A DNA stretch of 64,000 nt from Actinomycetota bacterium (GTDB lineage Bacteria; Actinomycetota; Actinomycetes; S36-B12; GCA-2699445): assembly GCA_029978705.1 (NCBI GenBank), contig JAPOIY010000008.1, forward strand, positions 22,233-86,232. Reading direction: 5' to 3'. The notes under the pieces are model-generated. The model worked only from the letters and a program-made list of their open reading frames with translations. It made no database searches and was not told where the DNA came from. This document shows, in pieces, positions 44,292-52,801 of the stretch. The position numbers and the translations under genes were made by a program. The number at the start of each line of letters is the position of its first letter. Positions within the stretch are counted from its first letter, which is position 1.

Positions 44292-44789
44292 ATGGGCGCA
44301 CCATCGGTCGCAGCGGTACCCGAGACGCAGGCGGTGGCAGCCGGGCTGCCCGCTCGCATCGGCGTGGTCGCGGTCCGCGTGGGTGCTCCCGATGCGCCAC
44401 GGCGGGACCCCCATGATGACGTTGTCTGCGAGCAGCTCCGCGACCGGCTGAGGGAGGATGACCTCCTCGTACCCGTGACCGAGGGGGTCATCGTCGTCTT
44501 CGGCGCCGCGGGAGGCATCGATGATGCCGTGTCCGTCGCCGAACGGGTACGTCGCACGTTGCATCGGCGCCTGGCCGCCCTGCGCACGAACCCGGTGGTC
44601 GTCAGCGCCGGAGCCGCCGTGGTGACGGGCGACGAAACGGTCAGTGACACCTTGCGACGGGCCGAGCGGGCCCTGCAGCAGGCCTTCGCGGCAGGGGGGG
44701 ACTGCACAGTGGCCCGCAGCCGGGGTCGGTCACCGCGCCCCCGAGGGGCAGTCGGTCCCGGCCCCGAGGCCGTTGGGCCCGGGACCTAG
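44292..44789 (+). CDS. Degenerate GGDEF-like domain protein
   Basis: 165 residues from ATG 44292 (GGGGAG 8 nt upstream; GTG 44286 also possible). The fold pattern of a diguanylate cyclase is visible: GVVAVRVG strand, [24 protein letters not shown] helix, [10 protein letters not shown] (the S-x-G strand) and [15 protein letters not shown]. The catalytic GGDEF loop is replaced by PVTEGVIVV and metal-binding residues are missing. It is therefore unlikely to make c-di-GMP and may serve as a binding or pseudo-enzyme domain. The tail is Pro/Gly/Arg rich. Confidence 0.6.
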   Translation: MGAPSVAAVPETQAVAAGLPARIGVVAVRVGAPDAPRRDPHDDVVCEQLRDRLREDDLLVPVTEGVIVVFGAAGGIDDAVSVAERVRRTLHRRLAALRTNPVVVSAGAAVVTGDETVSDTLRRAERALQQAFAAGGDCTVARSRGRSPRPRGAVGPGPEAVGPGT

Positions 44790-44884
44790 GCCCGGACCTT
44801 CCCGCGCCCCCTACCGGGTTATCGGGCTGAGGGCAGAGAATAGGAACTGGAGGTGTCTGCCCGACCCCAAAGGGGGTGGCCCGG

Positions 44885-46480
44885 ATGTCGAGGTACCTGT
44901 CCGCGACGGGAGCGGCTCTTCTCGTGGCCGCTCTCGCCGTACCCGCTGCCGCGACGGTGACGTCCGGCTCCGTTGCCCCCGCCGTCGGTACGGCCGCGGG
45001 CGCCCGGCACTCCCATCCGATGACAGCCTGCGTGAACGACTGGACCCGTGCCATGGCCCTGCGTGACGAGTGCCTGTGGGGCGAGTACGCCGTGACCTGG
45101 AACAGGAGGGGACCCCAGGGCGAGCGGGGCAAACCGGGGGTGCGCGGGAAGAAGGGGGAGCGCGGTGACCGCGGCAAGCGGGGCGCCCCGGGCCCGCCAG
45201 GCGAGCGGGGGGTGCCAGGTGAGTCCGGTCCGCAGGGTGATCCGGGTCGGCAGGGCGATCCGGGTCCGCAGGGTGCGACGGGCGCGCAGGGTGATCCGGG
45301 TCCGCAGGGCGCGACGGGCGCGCCGGGCGATCCGGGTCCGCAGGGTGCCACCGGTGCGCAGGGTGCCCCCGGGCGTACGGTGCTGAATGGTCCGGGCGCC
45401 CCAGCAGCCGGGCTCGGCTCCGACGGCGACTTCTACATCGACACCGCGGCCAGCAGCATCTACGGCCCGAAGACGTCCGGTTTCTGGGGGAGCGCCACCA
45501 GCCTGGTCGGTGCCACCGGCCCGCAGGGTGCGACGGGTCCACAGGGTCCCACCGGGCCGCAGGGCCCGACGGGTGTGCCCGGGGCGGACGGCAGGACCAT
45601 CTGGAACGGGTCCGGGGCCCCCGGCGCGGGCCTGGGCGCGAACGGCGACTTCTACATCGACACCGCGGCCAGTGCCATCTACGGGCCGAAGGCGGCGGGC
45701 GCCTGGGGGAGCGCCACAAGTCTGGTCGGCGCCACCGGCCCGCAGGGGTCCACCGGCCCGCAGGGGTCCACCGGCCCGCAGGGCGCTGCGGGTGTGGATG
45801 GCCGTACCGTGCTGAACGGCACCGGCTCTCCCGGCTCGGGAATCGGGTCCAACGGTGACTTCTACATCGACCCCAGCGCCACCAGCATCTACGGCCCGAA
45901 GGCCGCCGGCAGTTGGGGCGGGGCCACCAGCCTGATCGGGCCGCAGGGCCCGGGGGTGGCGCCGCGTTCCGGACAATTCAGCAGCAGCGCCACGCAGAAC
46001 TCCGGTCTGGTCAACACGCAGAACCCGGTGACATACAACGCGGTCGACGTGACTGGGGTCGGCGTCAGCCTGGTCGGATCCACCCCGACGGCCGATGTCC
46101 TCATCGAGGACGGGGGTCGCTACAACATGCAGTTCTCCGCCCAGATCGAGAAGACGACGGCGCAGTCCGACATCATCTACGTCTGGCCGCAGACCGCGTC
46201 CTACAACGGCACCTCGTGCGGCACCTATACGAACGTCCCCGCTTCCGCGTCGAGTGGGCGGCAGTCGGCCGCCCAGGCAAGGATGATCATGACGGTGAAC
46301 TTCCTGCTCGACACGTCCGACAACACGTGTGTACGTCTGGCCATGAACAGCTCGGCCACGAGCGACCCGGCGGAACTGCGGCTCCTGGCCATCCCGGCCC
46401 AGATGGATCCCGGCAACCCCAGCCGCGAGATCGTGCCCTCGGTGCCGTCCATCATCACCAACGTCTGGCGGATCGGGTGA
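44885..46480 (+). CDS. Secreted collagen-like protein with repeated GDFYID modules and C-terminal beta domain
   Basis: 531 residues from ATG 44885 (AAGGGGG upstream). A signal peptide is followed by a short Cys-containing head. A Gly-X-Y collagen run spans about 75-160. Three copies of a module of about 40 residues with core [16 protein letters not shown] are separated by further Gly-X-Y segments. Residues about 360-531 form a C-terminal beta-rich domain that could be a C1q/BclA-like trimerisation head (inference). It is probably a surface or extracellular fibre. A clear terminator follows. Confidence 0.82.
   Translation: MSRYLSATGAALLVAALAVPAAATVTSGSVAPAVGTAAGARHSHPMTACVNDWTRAMALRDECLWGEYAVTWNRRGPQGERGKPGVRGKKGERGDRGKRGAPGPPGERGVPGESGPQGDPGRQGDPGPQGATGAQGDPGPQGATGAPGDPGPQGATGAQGAPGRTVLNGPGAPAAGLGSDGDFYIDTAASSIYGPKTSGFWGSATSLVGATGPQGATGPQGPTGPQGPTGVPGADGRTIWNGSGAPGAGLGANGDFYIDTAASAIYGPKAAGAWGSATSLVGATGPQGSTGPQGSTGPQGAAGVDGRTVLNGTGSPGSGIGSNGDFYIDPSATSIYGPKAAGSWGGATSLIGPQGPGVAPRSGQFSSSATQNSGLVNTQNPVTYNAVDVTGVGVSLVGSTPTADVLIEDGGRYNMQFSAQIEKTTAQSDIIYVWPQTASYNGTSCGTYTNVPASASSGRQSAAQARMIMTVNFLLDTSDNTCVRLAMNSSATSDPAELRLLAIPAQMDPGNPSREIVPSVPSIITNVWRIG
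45115..45960 (+). repeat. Collagen-like Gly-X-Y codon repeats with three interleaved 40-residue modules
   Basis: 9-bp periodic GGN-NNN-NNN coding repeats, rich in CCGCAGGG-type units, alternate with three similar segments encoding the GDFYID module (around 45375-45510, 45590-45735 and 45795-45940). Confidence 0.8.
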
Positions 46481-46488
46481 CCGCAGCC

Positions 46489-46506
46489 CTGCCCCGCACG
46501 GGGCAG
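46489..46506 (+). terminator. Hairpin terminator after the collagen-like gene
   Basis: CTGCCCC-GCAC-GGGGCAG is a perfect 7-bp stem with a 4-nt loop, starting 8 nt after the TGA and followed by TTAT. A closely similar sequence follows the stop of the gene ending at 49058. Confidence 0.65.
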
Positions 46507-46595
46507 TTATGGCGTCCGGGACGAGGAGTTTCCCGGGCTGGGGGGAGTTCTGCGGGGGAAGTTGTCACCCCGGCCAGGAGTCGGGACACTGGCGC

Positions 46596-47222
46596 ATGGC
46601 GTGGGCGGACTTCCTGGCATTCGTGACCGTGGCGGTGGTGCTGACCATCACCCCGGGCGCCGACGTCGCCGTCCTGACGCGCAACACCCTGACCGGCGGA
46701 CGTCGTCGGGGCTGGGGCACCGCGTTCGGGGTCGCAGTGGCCTGCGCCCTGCAGGGGGTGGTCGCCGCCGCGGGGCTGGGTGCCCTCCTGCTTGCTGCCC
46801 AACCGCTCCTGCGTGCCGTCTCGCTGGCCGGCGCCGCCTATCTGGCGTTCCTCGCGGTCCAGGCGGCAGTCTCGGCTTGGCGCGGTGACTACGCCGTGGC
46901 GGCCACAGCGCCGGGAGGCGGCGCCGCGGGCTTCCGTCAGGGGTTCATGTCCGGGATCACCAACCCCAAAGTGTTGATCTTCTACCTCGCGGTGATGCCA
47001 CACTTCCTCGAGGGCAGCACCAGCGGCTGGGTCACCCTCCCCTTCGCCCTCGGACACGCGCTGTTGTCCCTGGTCTACCTGGGTGGCTTGGCCTTTGTCA
47101 TCGATCGCGCCTCCTCGGTCCTGAACCGCCGGGGCGTGCGGCGGGCCCTCGACGCTGTCGCCGCCACCGCCCTCGGTGCCTTCAGCGTGCTGATCGTGCG
47201 TTCCCAGCTCGAGTCCCAGTAG
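46596..47222 (+). CDS. LysE/RhtB-family amino-acid exporter
   Basis: 208 residues from ATG 46596. Six membrane helices are present. The family signature region VLTITPGADVAVLTRNTLTGGRRRG is at the N-terminus, with the FRQGFMSGITNPKVLIFYLAV segment in the middle. LysE/RhtB proteins export amino acids or related compounds; the substrate cannot be told. No ribosome binding site is obvious close to the ATG. It stands alone. Confidence 0.88.
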   Translation: MAWADFLAFVTVAVVLTITPGADVAVLTRNTLTGGRRRGWGTAFGVAVACALQGVVAAAGLGALLLAAQPLLRAVSLAGAAYLAFLAVQAAVSAWRGDYAVAATAPGGGAAGFRQGFMSGITNPKVLIFYLAVMPHFLEGSTSGWVTLPFALGHALLSLVYLGGLAFVIDRASSVLNRRGVRRALDAVAATALGAFSVLIVRSQLESQ

Positions 47223-47304
47223 GGGGGCGTGTCCCGGTGGCCCGCAGCGGCGCCAAGCGGGAGGGCGTCTGGGATGATCGAGGACAACGACGAAGGGCGC
47301 TGTC

Positions 47305-47409
47305 ATGAAGCGAGTGATGACCGGTGAACTTCGACATCGAGGTCGTGGACAAGTGATGTCCGGCAGTCAACACAGCCGGACGGTGACCATCCCCCGGAGG
47401 AGGCCATGA
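47305..47409 (+). CDS. 34-codon ORF with ATGA overlap to the papain-like gene
   Basis: ATG 47305 has AAGGG 7 nt upstream. The frame encodes a short Arg-rich peptide and stops at TGA 47407-47409, overlapping the next ATG (47406) as ATGA. This resembles a translationally coupled leader. It spans the hairpin at 47358-47381. It may be fortuitous. Confidence 0.25.
   Translation: MKRVMTGELRHRGRGQVMSGSQHSRTVTIPRRRP
47358..47381 (+). promoter_or_regulatory. 5'-UTR hairpin upstream of the papain-like gene
   Basis: Arms GTCCGGC (47358-47364) and GCCGGAC (47375-47381) flank a 10-nt loop, ending about 14 nt before the GGAGGAGG ribosome site of the gene at 47406. Confidence 0.35.
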
Positions 47410-49058
47410 TGACGAGACGGCGAGTGGGTCTGGGAGTGGGCGTCGTGCTCACGTTGGGAATCGTGGCGGCGCAGGCGCCCGCCTGGGCGGACGGCGGAGC
47501 GAACCTGCCCCCGGGTGCCAATCAGCAGTCCTGGAACCAGGTGTGGACCGTGCTGAACAAGGAGCCGTACTGGGGCCCGACCGGGACCATGATCCGCGAC
47601 TCCGGGTTCCGGCCGTTCCCCAACGGATTCGGGTTCTTCAACATGGGAGTCCCCGACGAGCCGAACGCCATGATCTTCGGGACTCCCAAGAGCGGCCCGA
47701 AGAACCTCGACGCCGACGAGATGCGGGACCTGATGGGGCCCCAGGTGTGTGTGGAGGGCCGGGAGTCGGGGACCTGCACCCTGACGCTGTCCGCGCGGCA
47801 GTGGATGGTGGCCGCCAACAAGAGCATGGCCGGCGGTCACTGCTTCGGCATCGCCGCAACGACGGGGCTCATGTACTCCGGTGACCTGGACCCAGCCACC
47901 TACACGGCGGGGGCGACGCAGGCCTACGACGTGCGCTACGAGACCCCGATCGAGCGCGAGATCGCCCGCAACATGGCCGCCCAGTTCGCCATGGACCTGT
48001 CGCCGTACGAGGTGACCCCGACCGAGGCGGTCGAAGTGTTGCAGGAGGCGCTCAGCCAGGGGTCGACCCCGCTGACGCTGGCGATGTACTTCTCCGGCGG
48101 TGGGCACGCGGTCAACCCGTACGCCCTCTACGACCGCGGCGGCGGTCAGTACGACATCGCCCTGTACGACAACAACTACCCCGACGACCCCGACCGGGCG
48201 ATGCGGATCGACACCGTCAAGGACACCGCCCGGTACATGGTGACCACGAATCCGAACGGCCAGCCCCTCACCAAGATCGACGGCCTCCTGCTGATCCCCA
48301 ACGAGGTGATCGGCGCCCGGCATCCGTGCCCGTTCTGCGCGGGCGCGCAGGAGACGGTGGTGCAACTGTCGCCCGTGCGCTCCCAGGTTCCGATCAAGAC
48401 CCGCATCTCGACCCTGAACGGTGGAAAGTTGCGGGGCGTGAAGGTGCAGAAGCCCACGACGCCGTGGGAACCCGGCCGGAAGTGGAACTTCCCCACCTAC
48501 ACCGTGCCGCAGGGCAAGGATTTCGTGGTGACTGTCAACGGCAAGAGGAGCAAGAAGGCCCTCCGTACGTCCTTCGTGGCCACGACCGGCACGTTCTCCC
48601 TCGGGGCGGACCGGGCCTTCATTCCGGCCCACGGCCGAGGACGTCTCGGACTCAGCCCCAAGGATGGCCTCGTGGTGTACCAGAGCAGGGACCGCCGACT
48701 GGGCGACCTCACCTTCGTCGACAGTCTCCTCCCGGACCAGTCCGCAACGGCCATCCGCGCCCGCGCCACGACTCCGCAGTCTCCCGCCGTCGTGGGAGCG
48801 GTGGAGCAGGCGTCCGATCGGGTTGCTTTGTTCACCGCCGACAAGAGCAAGGGCGCCGCGGAGGCCGTCGCGACCCACCAGTACCTGACCAGCAAGGGGC
48901 GCGCGGCGCACCTGACGGCGTCGGTATCCGCCACGCTGCCCAGGCGGGCCGCTCTCGTGCTCGACTACGCCCACTGGGATGCCCAGCACAAGAAGGGGCT
49001 GAAGGCCAAAGTCGTGCTGGCGAGCGGCAGGAGCCACTCCGTCAAGGTGCACTACTGA
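47406..49058 (+). CDS. Secreted papain-like (C39/transglutaminase-like) cysteine peptidase candidate
   Basis: 550 residues; GGAGG 5 nt before ATG 47406. A signal peptide ends near PAWA. A candidate triad is Cys146 in GGHCFGIA, His234 in GGGHAVNPYAL and Asp255/Asn256 in LYDNNYP, in the order and setting of papain-fold peptidases. Cysteines CPFC lie near 307-310. The C-terminal half (about 320-550) looks like beta-sandwich domains without known motifs. It is probably an extracellular peptidase or peptide-bond modifier; I cannot name the family. It is flanked by its own terminator and a leader region. Confidence 0.65.
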   Translation: MMTRRRVGLGVGVVLTLGIVAAQAPAWADGGANLPPGANQQSWNQVWTVLNKEPYWGPTGTMIRDSGFRPFPNGFGFFNMGVPDEPNAMIFGTPKSGPKNLDADEMRDLMGPQVCVEGRESGTCTLTLSARQWMVAANKSMAGGHCFGIAATTGLMYSGDLDPATYTAGATQAYDVRYETPIEREIARNMAAQFAMDLSPYEVTPTEAVEVLQEALSQGSTPLTLAMYFSGGGHAVNPYALYDRGGGQYDIALYDNNYPDDPDRAMRIDTVKDTARYMVTTNPNGQPLTKIDGLLLIPNEVIGARHPCPFCAGAQETVVQLSPVRSQVPIKTRISTLNGGKLRGVKVQKPTTPWEPGRKWNFPTYTVPQGKDFVVTVNGKRSKKALRTSFVATTGTFSLGADRAFIPAHGRGRLGLSPKDGLVVYQSRDRRLGDLTFVDSLLPDQSATAIRARATTPQSPAVVGAVEQASDRVALFTADKSKGAAEAVATHQYLTSKGRAAHLTASVSATLPRRAALVLDYAHWDAQHKKGLKAKVVLASGRSHSVKVHY

Positions 49059-49067
49059 CCGCAGACC

Positions 49068-49081
49068 TGCCCCGTCCGGGG
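49068..49081 (+). terminator. Hairpin terminator after the papain-like gene
   Basis: GCCCC-GTCC-GGGGC hairpin about 10 nt after the stop. The stop-proximal sequence TGACCGCAGACCTGCCCCG is nearly the same as that after the collagen-like gene. Confidence 0.5.
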
Positions 49082-49140
49082 CTCGGATGCGCATCCGGAG
49101 GGGGAGGCCTGCGGTTTCGGGGGAGTTGTGGGCGGTGGCC

Positions 49141-50232
49141 CTAGTCCCGGTCGAAGACCTCGAGGACCCGGCGCACCCGGTCCCCGAACCCCAGCACCAT
49201 GCCTTCGACCGCCAGCTGCGGCTGACCGCTGAGGACGGTGGCGATGTTGTACTGGCTGGTGGAGTTCTCGTTGAGGTAGTTCGCGTGGCCGGTGACCTCG
49301 TCGCCGAAATCGCTGGGCCCCGTGGACAGGATCACGACGTCCGCGAGCTGGTTGGGGTCGTCGCCGAAGTAGCCGAGGTCGGCGACGGGGTCGCCCTTGG
49401 CCTCGAGCAGGAAGACGTGGCGCGGGGGTAGTCCGAGGTCCGCGACGTTGTTCGTGCCCAGGCCCGGGGACCCGAAGAAGACGGCGTCGTCGATGCGATG
49501 CTCCGTCGCGAGAAGGGACATCGCGGTGGTGGTGGACCCGTAGGAGTGTCCGATGGCGGTCAAGTGGAACCTGTCCTCACGTGGACTGCGCATGCCTTCG
49601 GTGAAACGACGGAGCAGTTGCGAGCCGGCGAGAGCAGACCGACGCTGTATGACATCGGTGACTCCGAGAGGGGCCTCGTACCCCAGCCAGGTGACGGTGG
49701 CGACTGAAGCCTCGTCGAGCCCCAGGCCGATCGTCCGCTGCCGCAGCCGGTCCATCTCGTCGTCGTAGCGCGAGATGCACCCATGCACAGTGGACCCCAT
49801 CCCGGGGGTGTAGACCCCGATGTGGGTTGCGGTATCCACGTCACCGACCGCCACCGCCGCCTTGGCACGCTCCCCCTCCAGTCCCAACCCCAGCAGCATG
49901 CGCTCCGGCTCGGCGAGAGTCTGCATCAGTTCCTCGAGGCTCTCGATCTTGTCGGTGACCCGCTGGATCGCCCCCGGGTCGGCTGTCGGGGTCACGCGAC
50001 GCTTCTCGTGTGTCAACTCGTCGAAGTGTCCCGGCAGGGACGCGCGTAGGACCCGGTCCAGCACCGAACCCGGCAGACCGGTGAGGGACCCCACCGCCCG
50101 CGGCGTCAACTCGACCGCCGCCTCCTGCTCGCTGTCCGGCAGGTCGTACCACCAGCGGGCATGGAGGTCGGGGGATCCCTCGCGCAACTCGGCCACCACT
50201 CGCAGCAGCGTCTCGCGGTCAGCAGCACGCAT
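49141..50232 (-). CDS. DUF1023 alpha/beta hydrolase
   Basis: 363 residues from ATG 50232 with GGAGG upstream. The nucleophile elbow AIGHSYGSTTT and the GSPGLG segment are characteristic of DUF1023 actinobacterial hydrolases. It also has the preceding DATHIGVYTPGMGSTV-type strand (starting DTATHIGV) and a C-terminal HANYL segment that supplies a His. An N-terminal helical part (about 1-130) precedes the hydrolase fold. No signal peptide is present. The substrate is unknown. Confidence 0.87.
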   Translation of the reverse strand: MRAADRETLLRVVAELREGSPDLHARWWYDLPDSEQEAAVELTPRAVGSLTGLPGSVLDRVLRASLPGHFDELTHEKRRVTPTADPGAIQRVTDKIESLEELMQTLAEPERMLLGLGLEGERAKAAVAVGDVDTATHIGVYTPGMGSTVHGCISRYDDEMDRLRQRTIGLGLDEASVATVTWLGYEAPLGVTDVIQRRSALAGSQLLRRFTEGMRSPREDRFHLTAIGHSYGSTTTAMSLLATEHRIDDAVFFGSPGLGTNNVADLGLPPRHVFLLEAKGDPVADLGYFGDDPNQLADVVILSTGPSDFGDEVTGHANYLNENSTSQYNIATVLSGQPQLAVEGMVLGFGDRVRRVLEVFDRD

Positions 50233-50345
50233 CTGTTGATCTCCTCCCGTGGAGGCCAGGCAATCAGGTCTCCACTCCGCACGCACGTTCAGGACGACCG
50301 AGAGGACTAGCCTGGGCAGAGGATCCTGACCGCGCTGGAGGCTTC

Positions 50346-50870
50346 ATGACCCCGACCCCAACGGCCACCGACATCCTGCGGGACTCCTTCGGTCGCATCC
50401 ACGACGATTTCCCGGGCCTGCTGCAGGGGCTGACGGCCGAGGATCTGCTGTGGCGCCCGGACGTCGATGCCAACCCGATCGGCTGGCTCGCGTGGCACCT
50501 CACGCGGGTCCAGGACGACCATGTGGCCGGGGTGGGTGGCGTCGAGCAGGTCTGGCAGGCGCAGGGATTCGCCGACCGCTTCGCGCTGCCGTATCCGACG
50601 GCTTCCATCGGGTACGGGCACAGTAGCGCCGAGGTGAGCGCCTTCTCCGTCGCCGATCCCGAGCTCCTGATCGCCTACCAGGACGCCGTGCATGACATGA
50701 CCGTCGCAGTCCTCGAGGGCATGGACGCCGCGGACTACCAGCGCATCGTCGACGATCGGTGGGACCCTCCCGTCACGGCGGCTGTCCGGCTGGTGTCGGT
50801 CGTCGGTGACGCGACCGCCCACCTCGGACAGATCGGCTACGTGCGGGGAATGGCGGAGCGTCGCCGCTGA
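50346..50870 (+). CDS. DinB/DUF664-family protein (putative mycothiol- or bacillithiol-type transferase fold)
   Basis: 174 residues. A four-helix DinB fold has metal-binding histidines in GWLAWHLTRVQDDHV and in the closing GDATAHLGQIGYVRG. Actinobacterial relatives include mycothiol-dependent maleylpyruvate isomerase-like transferases. A -10-like TAGCCT lies near 50310, and a GGAGG lies 6 nt before ATG 50346. It is divergent from the DUF1023 gene. Detoxification is likely, the exact substrate unknown. Confidence 0.85.
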   Translation: MTPTPTATDILRDSFGRIHDDFPGLLQGLTAEDLLWRPDVDANPIGWLAWHLTRVQDDHVAGVGGVEQVWQAQGFADRFALPYPTASIGYGHSSAEVSAFSVADPELLIAYQDAVHDMTVAVLEGMDAADYQRIVDDRWDPPVTAAVRLVSVVGDATAHLGQIGYVRGMAERRR

Positions 50871-50872
50871 CG

Positions 50873-51319
50873 TCATCCCGTCCCGGGCAGCCGACAGGGG
50901 GTCGGCGGCGTCGCGTCGGTGTGCCAATGCCGGTGCCAGCGCTGCCCCGGTGCACCAGCCGCCTGAGCATGGATCTGCACATACAGCCGCAGAGCGGAGC
51001 ACGTCGGCGCGGCCGTCACTCGGACCGACCGGGAGGAGGTGTCCCGCGTCACCTCTACGCCGCACAGGTGCCGTTGCGCTCGGCGCGGCAGTCGGCCGGC
51101 CCGCAACTGACAGCGGACATGGACCGCAATGTGGGCGTTGCTGGACGCGCGGTGGACCAGCACCGTGCGCCCCCGAACGGGGACGGCGTGGTCGGGGTCC
51201 CGTGCCTGGACGGCCAGTTCCGTGACGGGGTCGACCGGCGGTTCCGGGGGGGTGGTCGGAGTGGGATCGGGTGCCACTACCGGAGGCTCGGGCGCCGGGG
51301 GTGGGGTGACCCCGGGTGT
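50873..51319 (-). pseudogene. C-terminal segment cut off by an in-frame TAG: proline-rich linker plus LPGTG-terminated Cys domain
   Basis: The frame of the upstream propeller gene continues without interruption past its TAG (51320-51322) to TGA 50873. It first encodes a Pro-rich linker (TPGVTPPPAPEPP...) and then about 110 residues with four cysteines ending exactly in CRLPGTG. This domain aligns with the C-terminus of the NHL protein at 59727, which ends CSLPGTG. The homology shows that this is real coding sequence separated from its N-terminal part by one stop codon. TAG could have arisen from CAG by one C-to-T change. Confidence 0.7.
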
Positions 51320-52645
51320 CTAGGGGGTCCACGTCGCCGACAGCGGGACGGCTGGGACGCCGTCATCGTCGTCACTGGCCACCGCCAACTGCGCGGTGAG
51401 GCTGTCGCGTCCCGGCGGGGAGACCATCACGGTGACCTGACACGTGGACCCACGGGCCAGGGGAGTCCCCGGGCAGGTCACGTCACCGATCGAGAAGTGG
51501 TCCGCATCGGGACCGGTGAGGGAGAAGCCGGTCACCGTGACCGGATGGCGTCCCTCACTCGTGACGGTAGCCGTTGCCGCGGCGGTCGTTCCCGGTTCGA
51601 TGTCGGTGAACGTGACCGGCCGCGGAGCCACCCGGGCGAGCCGACTGCCCACCACATGCACCCGGTCGGTCATGTAGTCCGCCACGTATGTCGTCCGCGT
51701 GGTCGGGTCGGTCGCGAGACTCTGGAAGGAGGATCCGCTGATGGCCACGGTCGACCGCACGGACAGATCATCGGTCGATCCGATCCAGAGGCTGTTCGCC
51801 CGCGCCACGTACAACCGGCCGCTGACGGTGTCGACGCTGATCCCGTACGGCGGGTAGTTGCTCGGCTGGCGCGAGACTTCGGCCAAAGTGCGCGTGTCGA
51901 AGGCCACCGTGGGGAAGTCGCCCGCGTGCGCTGACACGAACAGACGATGCGCCGCAGCATCGAGGGCCACCCCGAGGCTGAGGGTCACCGGAAGGTGGTC
52001 GGTCACCGACCACGACTGCATGTCGACCACAGCGACGCCTGAGCTGTGCTGGGTGGTCACGAACAGACGCCCCGCTCCGTGATCCTCTGCGATGAAAGTG
52101 GGGTACGAGCCACCCGGCATCGGCACCGACCGGGCGATGGTGCGCGCGTGGGTATCGATCACGACCACGGCCTCCCCGAACTGGTCCGCGACGTAGACCG
52201 TGCTGGGGTCCGCGCCCACGGTGACCCCCCAGGGCCGGTGCAGCCCGCCGATGCGGTCCACCACCTGCCCTTGGGCCAGGTCGATCACGAACAACTCGTC
52301 GCCGGCGCCCAAGTACCGTTCCGTCGCGTACGCGAGCCCCCGTGTCGAATCGATGGCGATGTCCGCCGCACCGGATCCGACGGGCAGATCAATCGGGGTC
52401 AGCAGCGTGTTGGTCTCCGGGTCGATCACCTGGATGTGCGAATCGAACTCGCTGCCCACGTACAGCAGCCCGGTGGCCGCGTCGCGCGTGATCCCACTGG
52501 GCTTCGGCACGGCGATGGTGGCCATGAGTTGGTCGGCGTACCCGGGCGACGGCAGCGCCGCCAGGCCGGCGACCAGCAGGCCGCCGACAACAGCCAGTGC
52601 GCTGAGCCGGCGGCGGTGGGTCCTCCCGGGCTGGTACGTGTCCAT
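51320..52645 (-). CDS. Secreted YVTN/NHL-type beta-propeller plus Ig-like domain, ended by premature TAG
   Basis: 441 residues from ATG 52645 (GGGGAG upstream). A signal peptide ends near GYADQ. A beta-propeller with repeated LYVGS/VYVADQFG/LFVTTQHSS strands (YVTN type) spans about 40-325. Next comes an HYDIN/choice-of-anchor-D-like Ig domain (VTFTDIEPGTTAAATATV, about 335-440), ending WTP at the TAG. The reading frame continues downstream into a linker and an LPGTG-ending domain, so this product lacks the C-terminal domain seen in its relative at 59727. It is exported and probably binds other molecules. Confidence 0.75.
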   Translation of the reverse strand: MDTYQPGRTHRRRLSALAVVGGLLVAGLAALPSPGYADQLMATIAVPKPSGITRDAATGLLYVGSEFDSHIQVIDPETNTLLTPIDLPVGSGAADIAIDSTRGLAYATERYLGAGDELFVIDLAQGQVVDRIGGLHRPWGVTVGADPSTVYVADQFGEAVVVIDTHARTIARSVPMPGGSYPTFIAEDHGAGRLFVTTQHSSGVAVVDMQSWSVTDHLPVTLSLGVALDAAAHRLFVSAHAGDFPTVAFDTRTLAEVSRQPSNYPPYGISVDTVSGRLYVARANSLWIGSTDDLSVRSTVAISGSSFQSLATDPTTRTTYVADYMTDRVHVVGSRLARVAPRPVTFTDIEPGTTAAATATVTSEGRHPVTVTGFSLTGPDADHFSIGDVTCPGTPLARGSTCQVTVMVSPPGRDSLTAQLAVASDDDDGVPAVPLSATWTP

Positions 52646-52801
52646 CGTGCTCCCCAAATCCCCCTGCTCCTTGTCTCGGAACGCGCGGTGATCACTCTGA
52701 AGAGGTCGGGCGTCTTCCGGGTCGAAGGTCCCGGGTGACGGAAATCACGGCCGGTAGCGCCCACTGGAGTCTCTGACCGAACCCGAACGCAGCCTCGCCG
52801 G

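Noticed and set aside
45115..45960. Collagen repeats as a non-coding satellite or CRISPR
   Set aside because: Perfect Gly-X-Y periodicity within one long reading frame with a signal peptide.
51320..51322. TAG recoded genome-wide as an amino acid
   Set aside because: Several normal genes in the window end with TAG at positions where neighbouring genes follow immediately.
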